Assembly (NCBI GenBank): GCA_964017045.1 | Contig: OZ024799.1 | Coordinates: forward strand, 30,825,596-30,889,595 | Length of the DNA stretch: 64,000 bases | From: Omphiscola glabra | Taxonomy: Eukaryota; Mollusca; Gastropoda; Lymnaeidae | Reading direction: 5' to 3' | Shown here: positions 49,032 to 60,861 of the stretch, in pieces | Layout of the letters: each line of letters starts with the position of its first letter | Numbering within the stretch: position 1 is the first letter of the stretch | Translations under genes and position numbers: made by a program | Notes under the pieces: generated by a model | What the model saw: the letters and a program-made list of their open reading frames with translations, nothing else | The model's database searches: none | Told to the model about the DNA's origin: nothing

Positions 49032-49689
49032 AGCATTTCGCATGCATCAGTGTTTCACAACCTTTTTTTTTTGTATGCCCCACCTGATGCCCCTGTGTCC
49101 AGTCGAACATTCCCAATGCCCCCTTTGAAATGTAGATAAATCTCCCGAGAGACTAAAAGTCTTCAAATTGCCCACCGCCCTGTGGGATTTATACCCCACG
49201 TTATGAACCACTTGCACACATTTAAAAATAAAATTCCGCCTTGTCACGATAAAGAAACAAAAAAACTATTTTATGTGGAACCCAATTTAATATTCTATTA
49301 TTTTAACCATCCGCCATTAAGAAGCTTTTAAGTGAATTATGACACGTAACTGAGGCCCCATGATTTGTTTGAGCGGGAATCAAATTGTATTTGTGTAGTT
49401 TTCTGCCATACAGCAGTTTTAGGTGTTTAACATTCTCACATTTTCCGTCAATGTTCTTTTTTTAAAAAACATTGTCTCCCCTTATTTATTGAAATGTCAA
49501 AACATGACGTCACGTGTAATCCATCATCGTCCATATTAACCACCTGCAACTTCCGCAATCTATCTTTGACAGCGTCCCTCCCCCCCCCCCCCCCCCCCCC
49601 CAACTCCGGCCATTTTTTGTTTAGATAGGACGACCTTCGTAACATTGAGGTAACTCATTTACCTCAACTTTTAACAAGGTTATACGTTG
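49032..49689. other. Intronic spacer with long C run
   Basis: A T10 tract near 49064-49073 and a C run of about 23 bases at 49578-49600. The flanking segment 49050-49210 resembles hAT-like debris (TGTTTCACAACC, CCCCACCTGATGCCCC). No gene. Confidence 0.4.
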
Positions 49690-50420
49690 GGAGGGACGTA
49701 TATGTAATCTTGTCACTGTGCAATATGATGGGAGGGACGTATATGTTAACTTGTCACTGGGCAATATGATGGGGGACGTATATGTTATCTTGTCACTGGG
49801 CAATATGATGGGAGGGACGTATATGTTAACTTGTCACTGTGCAATATGATGGGGGACGTATATGTTAACTTGTCACTGGGCAATATGATGGGGGACGTAT
49901 ATGTTATCTTGTCACTGGGCAATATGATGGGAGGGACGTATATGTTAACTTGTCACTGGGAAATATGATGGGGGACGTATATGTTATCTTGTCACTGGGC
50001 AATATGATGGGAGGGACGTATATGTTAACTTGTCACTGTGCAATATGATGGGGGACGTATATGTTAACTTGTCACTGGGCAATATGATGGGGGACGTATA
50101 TGTTATCTTGTCACTGGGAAATATGATGGGAGGGACGTATATGTTAACTTGTCACTGTGCAATATGATGGGGGACGTATATGTAAACTTGTCACTGGGCA
50201 ATATGATGGGAGGGACGTATATGTTAACTTGTCACTGTGCAATATGATGGGGGACGTATATGTTAACTTGTCACTGGGCAATATGATGGGAGGGACGTAT
50301 ATGTTAACTTGTCATTGGGCAATATGATGGGAGGGACGTATATGTTAACTTGCCACTGGGCAATATGATGGGAGAGATGTATTGGTTAATTCTTCACTGG
50401 GTAAAATGATGGGATGTATA
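49690..50420. repeat. 39/41-bp minisatellite, 18 units, with five-unit higher-order pattern
   Basis: Units read GGGAGGGACGTATATGTTAA then CTTGTCACTGGGCAATATGAT (type A) or lack two bases, starting GGGGGACG (type B). Order from the left: A A B A B B A B A B B A B A B A A A. The ABABB block repeats with a 199-bp period (the BB pairs start at 49850 and 50049). Diverged units continue to about 50500. Confidence 0.95.
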
Positions 50421-50500
50421 TATGTCAACGTATCACTGGACTATAAGCTGGAAAGGGTCATATATGTTAACTTATCACTGGACTATAGGCTGGAAAGGGT

Positions 50501-50950
50501 CGTATAATATGTATCTACTTCTTGCTCGCTCTGTGTCACGGGAGGCCGCGCTAGGACCCCTGAATTTATATCGTCGAAAGAATTTGTTGAACAGCGGCGG
50601 TAAATGAAATGTCGCAAAAACTTAAAAAACTCTTACAGTTATCGGTAAAATAAATGTCTGCTAGCTGAACAGCGTGGAGTCTGTCCCATTATTTGCAATA
50701 CAAAAGATGCTGGGGGTGGAGGGAGAAAGAACACTAGGAACTACACAGTAACCCCCCCCCCCCCCCCCCCCCCATTTTCCGGCACAATTCCCGTGACCTG
50801 TCGATTATTACATGAAGAGTGCCAACATTGTTATATAGAACGTGCCTTAAATGTTAGGATTACAAAGTTATGTACAACATCTTAGATTTTTAGGTTTTCA
50901 TGCTTTAAATGTTAGATTTTCAAACCGTGTTATATAGGCTACCATGGTTT
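50501..50950. other. Intronic spacer with long C run
   Basis: C22 run at about 50752-50773. No gene recognised. Confidence 0.4.
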
Positions 50951-51300
50951 AAATGTTAGGTTTTCAAACATTTAGATATATAACGTGTCTTACATTTGAT
51001 GTTTTTAGACAATGCTATATATAATGTGTCATAAATGTTAGGTTTTCAAACATTTAGATATATAAGTTGTCTTACATTTGATGTTTTTAGACAATGCTAT
51101 TTATTAATGTGTCATAAATGTTAGGTTTTCAAACATTTAGATATATAACGTGTCTTACATTTGATGTTTTTAGACAATGCTATATATAATGTGTCATAAA
51201 TGTTAGGTTTTCAAACATTTAGATATATAAGTTGTCTTACATTTGAGGTTTTTAGACAATGCTATTTATTAATGTGTCATAAATGTTAGGTTTTCAAAGT
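50951..51300. repeat. 82/83-bp satellite arranged as 165-bp dimers
   Basis: Copies of AAATGTTAGGTTTTCAAACA begin at 50951, 51033, 51116, 51198 and 51281. Odd and even units differ consistently (ATATAACGTGTC with GCTATATATAATG versus ATATAAGTTGTC with GCTATTTATTAATG), so 165 bp is the true repeat. Confidence 0.92.
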
Positions 51301-52796
51301 TATATTTCATGTTTTAAAACGGATGGCATTCATGTCCAATACTTTGTTGACTTTTTTGTAAGATTTCCGCATCCGTCGTTTTAAAAAAAAATTGTTATCT
51401 TTCAATTTCGTTTCCAAATTTGTTATCCCAAATCTTTGGAAGAAGTGAGAGAAGTTTATTTCTACTTCCCTTTGGTTTTAAAGGTTCCGCTAGATGGAAA
51501 TTTGTGTGTTTTTAAAAAATGTTCTTTTTTTAAAACCAAATGTTGCTTTCTCATATTTAAAAATATTTGGCCATCTTATCGGTTTTTCTTATCTGTATTT
51601 TTACCTGTGCTTCTTGGAAGTTGCATTTACGGGAACTTGGGGGGAGGGGATTGGTGGGACATGGAGAAAGACAGAGAGAGAGAGAGAGAGGGAGAGACAG
51701 AAGAGGGAAAGGTTTACCTGTAATTATGTAAAGGCGGCACAATTAAATTTTCATTTTTTAAACATTATTATAATACCGGCAGCCGCCCCTCAACCCCCAT
51801 TAAAATACACACCGTGGAATTCCTTGGACCCATTCATCACCATCGTGCTAATAAACACGACGGAAACCTCCCCCCTAGCCAACCCCCTCACCTCGAGTAC
51901 ACCAAGGCTCTGCACGTGAGTCCAACCGGCAGCTGTTTCTAGACTTAGCGTAACACATGTCCCTTTTCATATGTTGAGGTGCTCGGGTTAAGGAAGGAAA
52001 AGGTGGGGGGGGGGCGTCTAAAACATCCCACCCCAGTATATTTGTTGCCGCATGGCACACGCCGTTGTGATTGTTTGGACTTAGCCAAAGAGAAGGTTTG
52101 GCGTCAGTCCTTGGGCTGTACACGTTAGTTGGATGCGGAAACAAAATGGAGTTTTCTTAACAGCATTTTGTCGTAGCATGACTTTTTTCTGAGTATTTTT
52201 TTTCCCCATCAAAGTTAATCTTGAGACATCTTGATCTGTTACCGCCTGAAGTCTAAATGTGGTGCATAGTTTCATTGGAGAAAACCGGGACGAATTCATT
52301 GTTTTACGGTGTTCAGTCAGAGTAGTGTTTGAATATTTAACAGAGCGAAATACAAGTTGTTAATTTTGGGCGCTTCAGTTAAGTTAATATTAATTTGTGA
52401 GCGTTATGAAAGGACATTGTTGACTAGGAACGTTTCTTATTATTTTTAGCCTTGAAGAACCATAACTAAATGTTTGGTCATTTTTACCAGAGTTAGCTGC
52501 GTAACGCATCAATGACAAAGATAAGACCAGACTGCCATAGTATGTGCTTGGTGGTCAGGTACGTTTGATTCTCCCATACAAAATAAATTATCATACTGAA
52601 TGTCAGTAGCGAATTGAAAGGACAGTTATTAAACGGACAACCCATCCACGCCTTCGTGTTTTATGGAATATATGAAGATACAATTAGAAAGTTTTTAAAA
52701 AATACACATTTTCAAGTGCTGCGCGTTTGGTACTCTGTCCCTTGCAAATACCACTCTACATTTCACCTTTCATGCGTGGTCTATCACATTAGCTTG
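51301..52796. other. Intronic spacer
   Basis: A (GA)n tract lies at 51669-51690. Overlapping frames at 51436-51919 run through it and have no domain. A G run lies at about 52006-52014. No gene recognised. Confidence 0.4.
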
Positions 52797-52925
52797 TTGG
52801 GGTCCTATCACACCAGTTACCCGTGGTCCTATCACACCAGTTACCCGTGGTCCTATCACGCCAGATATATGTGGTCCTATCACACCAGTTATGTGTGTTC
52901 CTATCACATCAGTTATCTGTGGTCA
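52797..52925. repeat. 24-bp minisatellite
   Basis: Five to six units of GGTCCTATCACACCAGTTAC plus CCGT. The period is a multiple of three, so a frame stays open; it is not a gene. Confidence 0.88.
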
Positions 52926-53772
52926 GTTATCTGCAACAGCTCACAGCTAACAACAAAGTCTTGACACGGTCCATTGAGTGCGCAGCTTGCGAATCGCATT
53001 TCAACATAAATGGCTCACATACACGGCTGTTTATTTACTAAAAGTGGCTCTTGATTCTAAAGACTGATTCTCCATTCACAGGTTGGCTCGCATCTTTTAT
53101 GGAGCCCGTGTTCGTGTAAAATTACAAAGATTTCTGCAATTCATCATATCTGTTGGCCCAAGGATTTACCACGTTCTGATCAGGCTGTTAATTCAATAAC
53201 TATGTATCATTTGTTTAAGTGGTGCTATTGCCATATATTACTATCACATAGTGTAGGCTGTTGCTGCAAGCTTTCAGTACTCTCCAAGAACCTCTATTGT
53301 TCTACCCTTTACTGTAGTATTCCAGTAGCATTAGTTCCACCGTCCTTACCTAATGACGGTTGACTAAACATCTTTGGAGACGAAGAAGATATAAAAACGG
53401 TATTTCCTGTCTCAACATGGAACTCCATTCCAGCGATCTTACCTTTTATTCGATCCCGCCACCCCTGACTTCCCTCGTTAGGTTTGTTTTTATTCCCTCC
53501 GTCTCTCCTCGTTCTTTTCCTCTAGTCTAGTCTTTCTCCCACCAACCCTTCTCATTTGCTCACGAGCATCGGCTGCCAAATAGTTTTTTTTCTCTTTCTT
53601 TTTTGTGCTCCTTCGTTGAGTTGAACTTGGTAATATAGGTACCTCTTACCTGTTGGCACCGTGTGCCCAGTGAAGAGGTAAACCAGGTGAGCTGCCGAGA
53701 TCGTTCGCGAGCTGACAGTGTGAGCGGGGCCGGATAATTTTCATCAGTCGCTTTTGTTGTTGTTTTAGGTCT
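52926..53772. other. Intronic spacer
   Basis: No repeat or gene recognised; small frame at 53560-53793 without motif. Confidence 0.35.
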
Positions 53773-53860
53773 CCACTGTCTCAGTCGGTTCACTATCTCA
53801 GTCGGTTCACTATCTCGGTCTGTTCACTATCTCGGTCTGTTCACTATCTCGGTCGGTTCA
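53773..53860. repeat. 18-bp minisatellite (CTATCTCGGTCGGTTCA)
   Basis: Five units of 17-18 bp, with TCAGTCGG, TCGGTCTG and TCGGTCGG variants. Confidence 0.88.
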
Positions 53861-54541
53861 AGGGGGAAACGTCATAACGGACTTCTTACTGTGGGAATCA
53901 GAAGACGTCTCATTTCATACATCGATGATGTTGGACTATAGCGAATGCAACAATCCCCATGTTAAAATTTTGGTTGGATTTCACTAACGTTCACAGAGAG
54001 GAAACACTTTCCTGTTGTCTTTCCTCTCCATCGTTCTTGGTGTATAATATAAATGACAGAATCCACCCGCGATATTCTCAAACTGAAGTCAAGGCTGCAT
54101 TCGTTACCTGGTGATAGTAGTATTTTTTTCCACTGACCTAATGAGTTCCTTGGTTGGGTTGCTGTGCTCCGATGCTGCAAGTGTACATTGACTTCAGCTG
54201 TGCATTGCCTCATACCAAGGCTTTTTTGTAACTTTTGTATATATATATATATATATATATATTTATGCGGATATATTATTATTATTATTATGAACATGAA
54301 TACCGGCACGTTCGACGCTAATCTGTTGTAATGACGGCATGTGTTCGTGAATAGAATCTCGGGTATTATCAGTCGCCGATGCTATCGAATTGTGCTCGTA
54401 TTATCAGGGCCCTGCATCCTGCGGTTATAGACGCATCTGTGAAACAACGCTGGTGGGGGAGTGTGATAGGCAAAGATTTTTTTTACCACTGTGTAGAACA
54501 GAGCTTAGCGTAGACTCTCGGTGGTAAAAGCCGTTTGGTAT
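53861..54541. other. Upstream flank of the long exon
   Basis: A (TA)n tract at 54237-54261 and an (ATT)n tract at 54276-54290. Probably contains the promoter and leader of the 54576 exon, but no core promoter element can be named. Confidence 0.4.
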
Positions 54542-54658
54542 ATGGGGAGACAAGGCTGTGGTCGGATAGCCAGGTATGGAGGACAGTGGCTACTACAGCC
54601 ACGGCCCCCAACAGTTTCAAGTGTGCTGCGCGCCCGACTCTGCCAACAGTATATTTAG
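54542..54658 (+). promoter_or_regulatory. Overlapping upstream ORF
   Basis: An ATG at 54542, 34 bases before the main ATG and out of frame, opens 38 codons and ends at TAG 54656-54658 inside the main frame. If this segment is in the leader it should lower translation from 54576. Confidence 0.4.
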
Positions 54659-56862
54659 CATTAAGTTCTCCGATTTACCGGCCTCAAAATATAACTATTT
54701 CCTTTACGGTTTCAAGGACGAGAAGGACTTCGAGGAGTTCAAGCAGGACTTGAAGGATTTTCAGAAGCTGAAACGTGGATGTTCTGTGGATGCACCTGGC
54801 GGCGATGCAGGTCAAGCCAATTATGCTGCCCTGAAGGAGGACTTGGAGCTCATCTGTAGACCTAACAATGTGTGTAAGAACAGACGTAAAAGTCACCACG
54901 CTCGGAGTGACACCGAGAACCGGCGACTGAACGATGCACAGTCCAACTGTGATTCCAGCCATCCTCGCCCTGTAGCCGTTCCATCACCCACAGGCTGCGT
55001 AGAAAACTTGGTGTCACGTCGTCCCGGTCCCAAGACATTTTTAAGAACACCTAGCTCGGAAACTCGAAACTCCCGACCGGACTCGTTCGGGCTGAGGGCC
55101 GACTTTGACCGAAGGAGCGGCCTTTTCGGCTTCGACAGAAAGAGTGGGATACGCACGAGCATTCGGGATATCCTGATGGAGTTCATCAATGGAGATGAAC
55201 ATTTCCAAGAGTTTGAGCGCGTCTTCGACACAGTGAACAACAGTAAGACGTCTTCCCGCAACATGGAGAACGCCAGAAGGCTGTCGGGGCACAACGAGAA
55301 TACAGTCTTCAGAGATGCCGTCGACAACAGACGTGAAGTCGACGAGCCGTCCAGGTACGTGGATGACATCTTCGCAGATTTTTTCGACAACGATGAGACT
55401 TTTCAAGAATTCGAGAAAGAGTTCGAGAAGTTCAGGAGTGCCAGGAAGTCGAGTCTCCTGGGCAGCATCCGCAGTTTAGGTTCCAGCAGGGACATTTTCG
55501 GGGACCTCAAGTCTTACTGTGATAGAAATAATGTAAGGTCGAGGTCCGGCTCGCTGGTCAGCGTCAACTCGTGCTCCTCGCATGACGAGGCTACCCCGAG
55601 TTGTGGGGACGAGCCGGGGAGCCGTGATTTGATTTGGCGTTCTGTTGAGGACTGGGAGAAAATTCTTCGGAAGATGAGACGGAACAGCCGTTTGCTGTTG
55701 GAGACGAACCCACGCGATAGTGCGGGACAGCAACGCCATTCGATGTACGGACTCTCCCAGGGAGGCACTCAGCCAGAACGCTATCAGAAAACTCAATCTC
55801 TGGCCGATCTGAGTCGTTGTCATGGAAACGACTCTGCCTACAGCCCGGCAAAGGATTTTATTCGAAATAGCTGCTCGCAGTCGGTGGATGACTTGTCCCA
55901 ATCCCCGTCACCCCGATCGCATTACCCAAACTCCACTGCACGGGATTCAACACGTGTTCATATTCAGGATGATAGCATCGATGACAGCATCGACGACGAG
56001 GATACGTCTAGCGGTCAGTGGTCGGATAATCTCTCGGACAAACTGAATGTTGACAGCAGGTACTCGTCCAGCTCCACGCTGTGCTCTAGTGGGGACGAGG
56101 ATATCTCCTGTTCCCTTTCATGCTCGTGTTGCTCCGACCTTCACATCGACGAGGACACGGACGACGACCTCCCTCTGCCGTACAGTCAGTCGCCGACCTC
56201 CAGGAACAGGAGTCATTCCTTGATGGAGTTCAGTCATCACGACCGACCGAAGCACCTTGGTTTCCACGCGAGCTCTGCCGATAACCTGCTCCACTGCAGT
56301 CGTCATGACGGGAGCAGTCGTTCGTTGTCTCATCTCAGGAGAAAAGAAAATACAAATTCAGTACGCGGAAACCTACAATACACGAAAGATGATACGTCTT
56401 CCAGTAGTGATGTAACGGATAGACTAACGAAAGACACGGGTACCGATCAGATATGTGATGTTTCTGTAGCTCATCGTGAAACCACGCCCACCGATGACGA
56501 CAGCACCACGTCCAGCCCTCGTTGGTGCCGTTCGTCGTCGTCGTCTCTGAGCCAGCTGTCAGAGGTTGATTCAGACCAGTATCACACGGCCTCTTCGGAC
56601 CTCAGTGCGGACTTCTCCACGGCGAAATCTGACCTAACGGGCTACCTGGCCTCGTCCAGGTTCGGGTCCGGCCATTGGCCAAACGACCGTCGCCAAATGA
56701 TCGTTTCCGGCCCAGACTCTGTGGTGTCGAGGCGAACCGATGACTGGGTCCAGTCACGTGGTGGTGACCACCAGACAGTGATCTCTGGTCCTTATCACAG
56801 TTACCATGGGAGGGACGGGAGGAAAACTTACAAAGAACGCTACAGGCCTCGTTCTGGATCTG
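54576..56862 (+). CDS. Long exon of an unrecognised Ser/Asp-rich protein with three acidic/aromatic repeats
   Basis: A single exon of 762 codons plus one base, ending TCTG|GTAAGT; read through, the frame stops at 56930. No known domain recognised. Three related segments predicted to be helical are at residues 41-64 (FKDEKDFEEFKQDLKDF), 198-222 (INGDEHFQEFERVFD) and 263-288 (FDNDETFQEFEKEFEKF). From about 320 on it is rich in Ser, Asp and Arg with acidic clusters (for example DDSIDDSIDDEDTSS), the look of a disordered, phosphorylatable scaffold. GC content and codon use are far above the flanks, so it is surely coding. It lies on the same strand as the C1 exon at 39314-39689, and both end in phase 1, so it could be an alternative first exon of one RASSF locus; it could also be a separate gene. 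Later exons are not found in the window. Confidence 0.85.
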
Positions 56863-56930
56863 GTAAGTTTCTACGAAAATGTACAGTCATTGTCTTTAAT
56901 AATTTTTTGTTCCTGTTACGATTTCTTTAA

Positions 56931-57070
56931 TTTGTGTAATTTATATAGCATTAAGGTACTTAGCTTTTGAAACGTTTGCCCCAGTAATTCTGTCACGGGT
57001 GTTCACTTGGACAAAACACAGTTCAACGCATCTGTGCCTAACTCACTTTTTGGGGCGTGTTCCCACTATC
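56931..57070. other. Start of intron after the long exon
   Basis: No feature beyond the donor at 56863. Confidence 0.35.
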
Positions 57071-57157
57071 AATAGGAGTGGGGTTTCCCCAAATAGGAGT
57101 GGGGTTTCCCCAAATAGGAGTGGGGTTTCCCCAAACAGGAGTGGGGTTTCCCCAAAC
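57071..57157. repeat. 21-bp minisatellite (AAATAGGAGTGGGGTTTCCCC)
   Basis: Four units. GGGG and CCCC blocks within each unit can pair, so each unit is a small hairpin. Confidence 0.9.
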
Positions 57158-57259
57158 TTCACGATCCTGATATCTTGGTAAATCTGTGGGTTGGGGAAGA
57201 TGTTCATGTTTTTCCCAGCAAGCATTGGATGTTTGCACAAGTTTATTATCATCCGTAAC

Positions 57260-57413
57260 TACATAACTACTGGTAGGTCACTTAGGTGGTCACTCTGATA
57301 ACTACTGGTAGGTCACTTAGGTGAGGTGGTCACTCTGATAACTACTGGTAGGTCACTTAGGTGGTCACTCTGATAACTACTGGCAGGTCACTTAGGTGTC
57401 ACTCTGATAACTC
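57260..57413. repeat. 35-bp minisatellite
   Basis: Four to five units of ATAACTACTGGTAGGTCACT plus TAGGTGGTCACTCTG, with one 5-bp insertion and one 2-3-bp deletion variant. Confidence 0.88.
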
Positions 57414-58612
57414 TGCAGAGCATTAGAATAATATTTTTTAAAAAAAAGAATTCTTTTAGCAGCTAGATAAAATAAAAAAATATCTCACGTCCCGAAAGCA
57501 GCACGCTTGCATTCCATTTAAAGTTTAATATCCCATCGTTTAAACGTTTTAGAGATCTGGACTGAGGGGGATACGACCATTCTCTACCAGTTTATTATAT
57601 ATCTTTTGCTTGATTGACCTTTGCAAGCTGCCTATCCATTGATGTCGGTTTAAGCATCCCTGATGAGACACCCGGGTTTTTTTTTCCCCTCATTTGTACC
57701 CAGTGTAAATTGTTTACTGTACTTGCGCCCAGTTTTGGCTTACGCTTTTCCCTGGTGCTGGCTTATAACGGGCTGGTGTGTCCTGCGCTATTGTTACCAT
57801 CTGTGTGTATATGGTCTGACTGTTTGAAGTTGTGTGCTGCGTGTGTCTCAGATTATGACGAACTTCATATTTTGGCTCTGTTGGTATACAGAGAACAATG
57901 TTATACCACAGACGAAAACTTTATCCCCACCCTCACAACCACCACTCCCCAGCCGTCGGGAGTGGGGAGTGCATTGCCCTTCATACCATGTTGAAGCAGA
58001 AATGATCATTTCCAGCGGACGGTCTGTGGAAATCAAATTAGTTTTTTATGAATTTAGCTAAGTAACAAAGTTACATTGTCCCTTCCGTCCCTTCTTTCCT
58101 ATATTCTCTCTCATGTAGATATTCTCAAAAATTTCACTAGGTACACAGCCAGATAGAAATGTCAACGGGCCATTTGGCAATTTTTTTTATTTCCTTTCTA
58201 GCCATGCAGAGATATCTCCCCTTTTCCAATTTTAATAGGCAAAAAAAAAAAATAATAATAATAATTGAAAACTATTCTTTAAAGGTAGATCTTATTTTTC
58301 CCATCGACTCTCAAACATGGGAGGAGGGCTCATAGTGGTTTTATCACGAAGTAGTCTGCATTATGCAAATATTGACCTGTATATTACATGCTGTCAGATA
58401 TCACTTATATGGCGCCATCTTTTCTTTGGCGTCCGTTTTATGTCCTTGACCTTTTCACTTATATCCTTGACCTTTTTTTACACTTAAAAAAATTCTTGGG
58501 GCATGTTTTGATATTTCAGTTTTCATACACAGATTAAAGTGATCTGGAGTTCCTTTTAATCCATGGCAGCACTTCTGACAGTATATATTTGTACGTATTT
58601 CTAGGAATTAAT
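57414..58612. other. Intronic or intergenic spacer
   Basis: A frame at 57614-57994 has no ATG near its start and no motif. No exon that continues the RASSF-like gene could be identified. Confidence 0.4.
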
Positions 58613-58751
58613 GGAAAAAAATTGGGAAACCGAGAACCTTATTGATAGGATATTTGCAAATTAGTGGAAACAATTGGGAAACCGAGAACCTTATTGATAG
58701 GATATTTGCAAATTAATGGAAATAATTGGGAAACCGAGAACCTTATTGAAT
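58613..58751. repeat. About 57-bp tandem repeat, 2.5 copies
   Basis: AATTGGGAAACCGAGAACCT then TATTGATAGGATATTTGCAAATT occurs twice in full and once in part. Confidence 0.88.
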
Positions 58752-59315
58752 CATGAAAATGACTCCCACCCCTTTTTTTTAAAACCCCACCCCCTTTTTA
58801 ACACCCCCACCCCCTATCTCTTTTGTCTATTCAGTCCGCATGTATCACGCTCCTAAAACCACAGCCTGAGAAACCTTGCGCTGGTGGATCCTTGTAATCA
58901 CGCAGACCACGCCCTTCTTTAAAACTCCATTTATTATCCGCGCTCTTGTGTTCTCGTGTGCTGTAATATGAGAAAGGGTGTATAATTTATTAGCCTTCTG
59001 ACCCACCACCGTAGAGTCCTATTCTCTGCCCATTCAACCGAAACGGTGGTAAGAGGTTGTGAAACCGGGGGCTGTCCATTAAACGTGTCCCGGGCACAAT
59101 AATGAGTCTACACAGTGCAAAGTTTGGCGTGTGGTCTAATAATAGACGGCACAAATGTATGGCGTTGTATGTGTTTTAGTTTTTCCTCCTTAAAGTTCAT
59201 CTGAATTACGTGACGTCATAATATATACAATGACGTATTATCATTATTTAATAATTCATGAAGTCTGACAGTTGCCTGCAAGAGTTTCACATGAGATTCA
59301 CATTCGTACCTTCCT
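58752..59315. other. Spacer
   Basis: Contains CCCACCCCC debris at 58768-58812. No gene recognised. Confidence 0.35.
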
Positions 59316-59541
59316 ATATTTATAGACGAGACTGCTATATTTATGGACGAGACTGCTGCATTTATGGACGAGACTGTTGTATTTATGGACGAGACTGCTG
59401 TATTTATGGACGAGACTGCTGTATTTATGGACGAGACTACTGTATTTACGGACGAGACTGCTGTAATTATGGAAGAGACTGCAGTATTTATGGACGAGAC
59501 TGCTGTACTTATGGACGAGACTGCTGCATTTATGGACGAGA
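59316..59541. repeat. 21-bp minisatellite (GACGAGACTGCTGTATTTATG)
   Basis: Eleven units, one with GAAGAG for GACGAG. The period is a multiple of three, so long frames stay open on both strands (seven-residue repeats such as MDETAVF); these have no start context or domain and are not called as genes. Confidence 0.93.
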
Positions 59542-60861
59542 CTTGCTTTTCACGTCGCAGATGAAACATCTCAAATTCGCTATTACGGACTGTTATTAAA
59601 GTGGAATTTTATCTCTTATTAAAGTAAATGGCTCGTTCCAAAACAGTCCATAACAAAAGACGATACCAAAGTTTAAACACAATAAACAAATAATACGACA
59701 CTCAAAACCAGGGCTAATTACAATTAATACGTTTTTAATGTGTGAATTTCAGTGAACTACAAAAGCAAGAGAATATGATTAAAACTATTGACTTACAGTT
59801 TGGCTGGTGCCGGTACTGTGTTCATAAAAATACAACGAGCAAAAGATGTACAATGAAAGAAAATCTACACACAACAAAGCACTGTCTAGTAGTACAATAA
59901 TAACACACGCTCCCAGTCTCGTGATAAAGGATCTCTCTCGTCATTCAATCTTCTTCCTTTTATACTCAGTTTCAAGCGATTCCAGAGACGCCGTATGCAT
60001 TGTTTTGCTTTCCAGTTTAATCTAGATTATTCTATAATTTTCTGAATGGAACGGACGATACTAAGCTTTGTTGTAAACAAGGTTAAATTTCGCTAGCCAC
60101 ACCCCAAAACGGCCTCGAGTGTGTTGACTACAAGAGGTCATGCACGGGGAAAGTGAGGAAGGCGTGCCTCAAAACACGTCACCTACATAACAGACGCATT
60201 AGCGGTTACCCCCATGCATTTCGTGTATTAAAGTAATTAGGTGTCATTCTCACGATAGCTATGTCTTTGTACATTTAATGTGTGAGTCATGTGTTTAAAA
60301 GGGAAGAAAAAAACAGTGATCTCTGCAGATTATGTTTGCCCCCATAAGATAACAGAAGTTTTTATTTTTTAAAATAATTATATACACAGAAACAAACAAC
60401 ATTCAAATTAGTTCCCATCTCTTATTCTCGATGTCTTATCCAAGGGACTCCCAGAATGTGTACCACAGACTCCCTTGAAGTGCAACTCTGAACCCATACG
60501 TCTGAGATTCGGGATTATTTTCAAAACTATTTTCTCGCCACGTAAACCAAAGTGTAATTATTACGTTTCGAAGGCATCATCAAGCTACAAACGGTGATCC
60601 ATGGTATAATGAAAATTGTGAGAACCCTTGTTACTCCGTGAGTTAGGTTTAGTTTTTGGTGCAAAGCAATAGTCTCAAATGTTCACCGTATTTATCCCCA
60701 TAAAACTGTTTTGAACAGACGTTCAGATTTGACATTATTCTTAGTGCTGCCAACACATCTGACATTTTAATTCAACGTTTCATTTAAACCAGGTCAACGT
60801 TTTTTCTTTTTTTTTCTTTTTTTTTTTAGAAACTAAATTTTCTTTTTGAATACCAGAGAAC
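59542..60861. other. Spacer
   Basis: No gene or repeat recognised beyond T-rich tracts near 60805-60829. Confidence 0.35.

Noticed and set aside
49690..50420. CRISPR-like regular array
   Set aside because: Units are contiguous without unique spacers, in a eukaryotic context; it is a minisatellite.
54684..56333. Several minus-strand ORFs up to 165 codons
   Set aside because: Shadows of the long plus-strand exon, whose codon use and length are far more convincing.
57614..57994. 126-codon plus-strand ORF as a membrane protein
   Set aside because: Does not begin with ATG and shows no recognisable family motif or splice boundary.
59216..59599. ORFs of 73-117 codons on both strands
   Set aside because: Created by the 21-bp tandem array; no start context, domain or splice signals.
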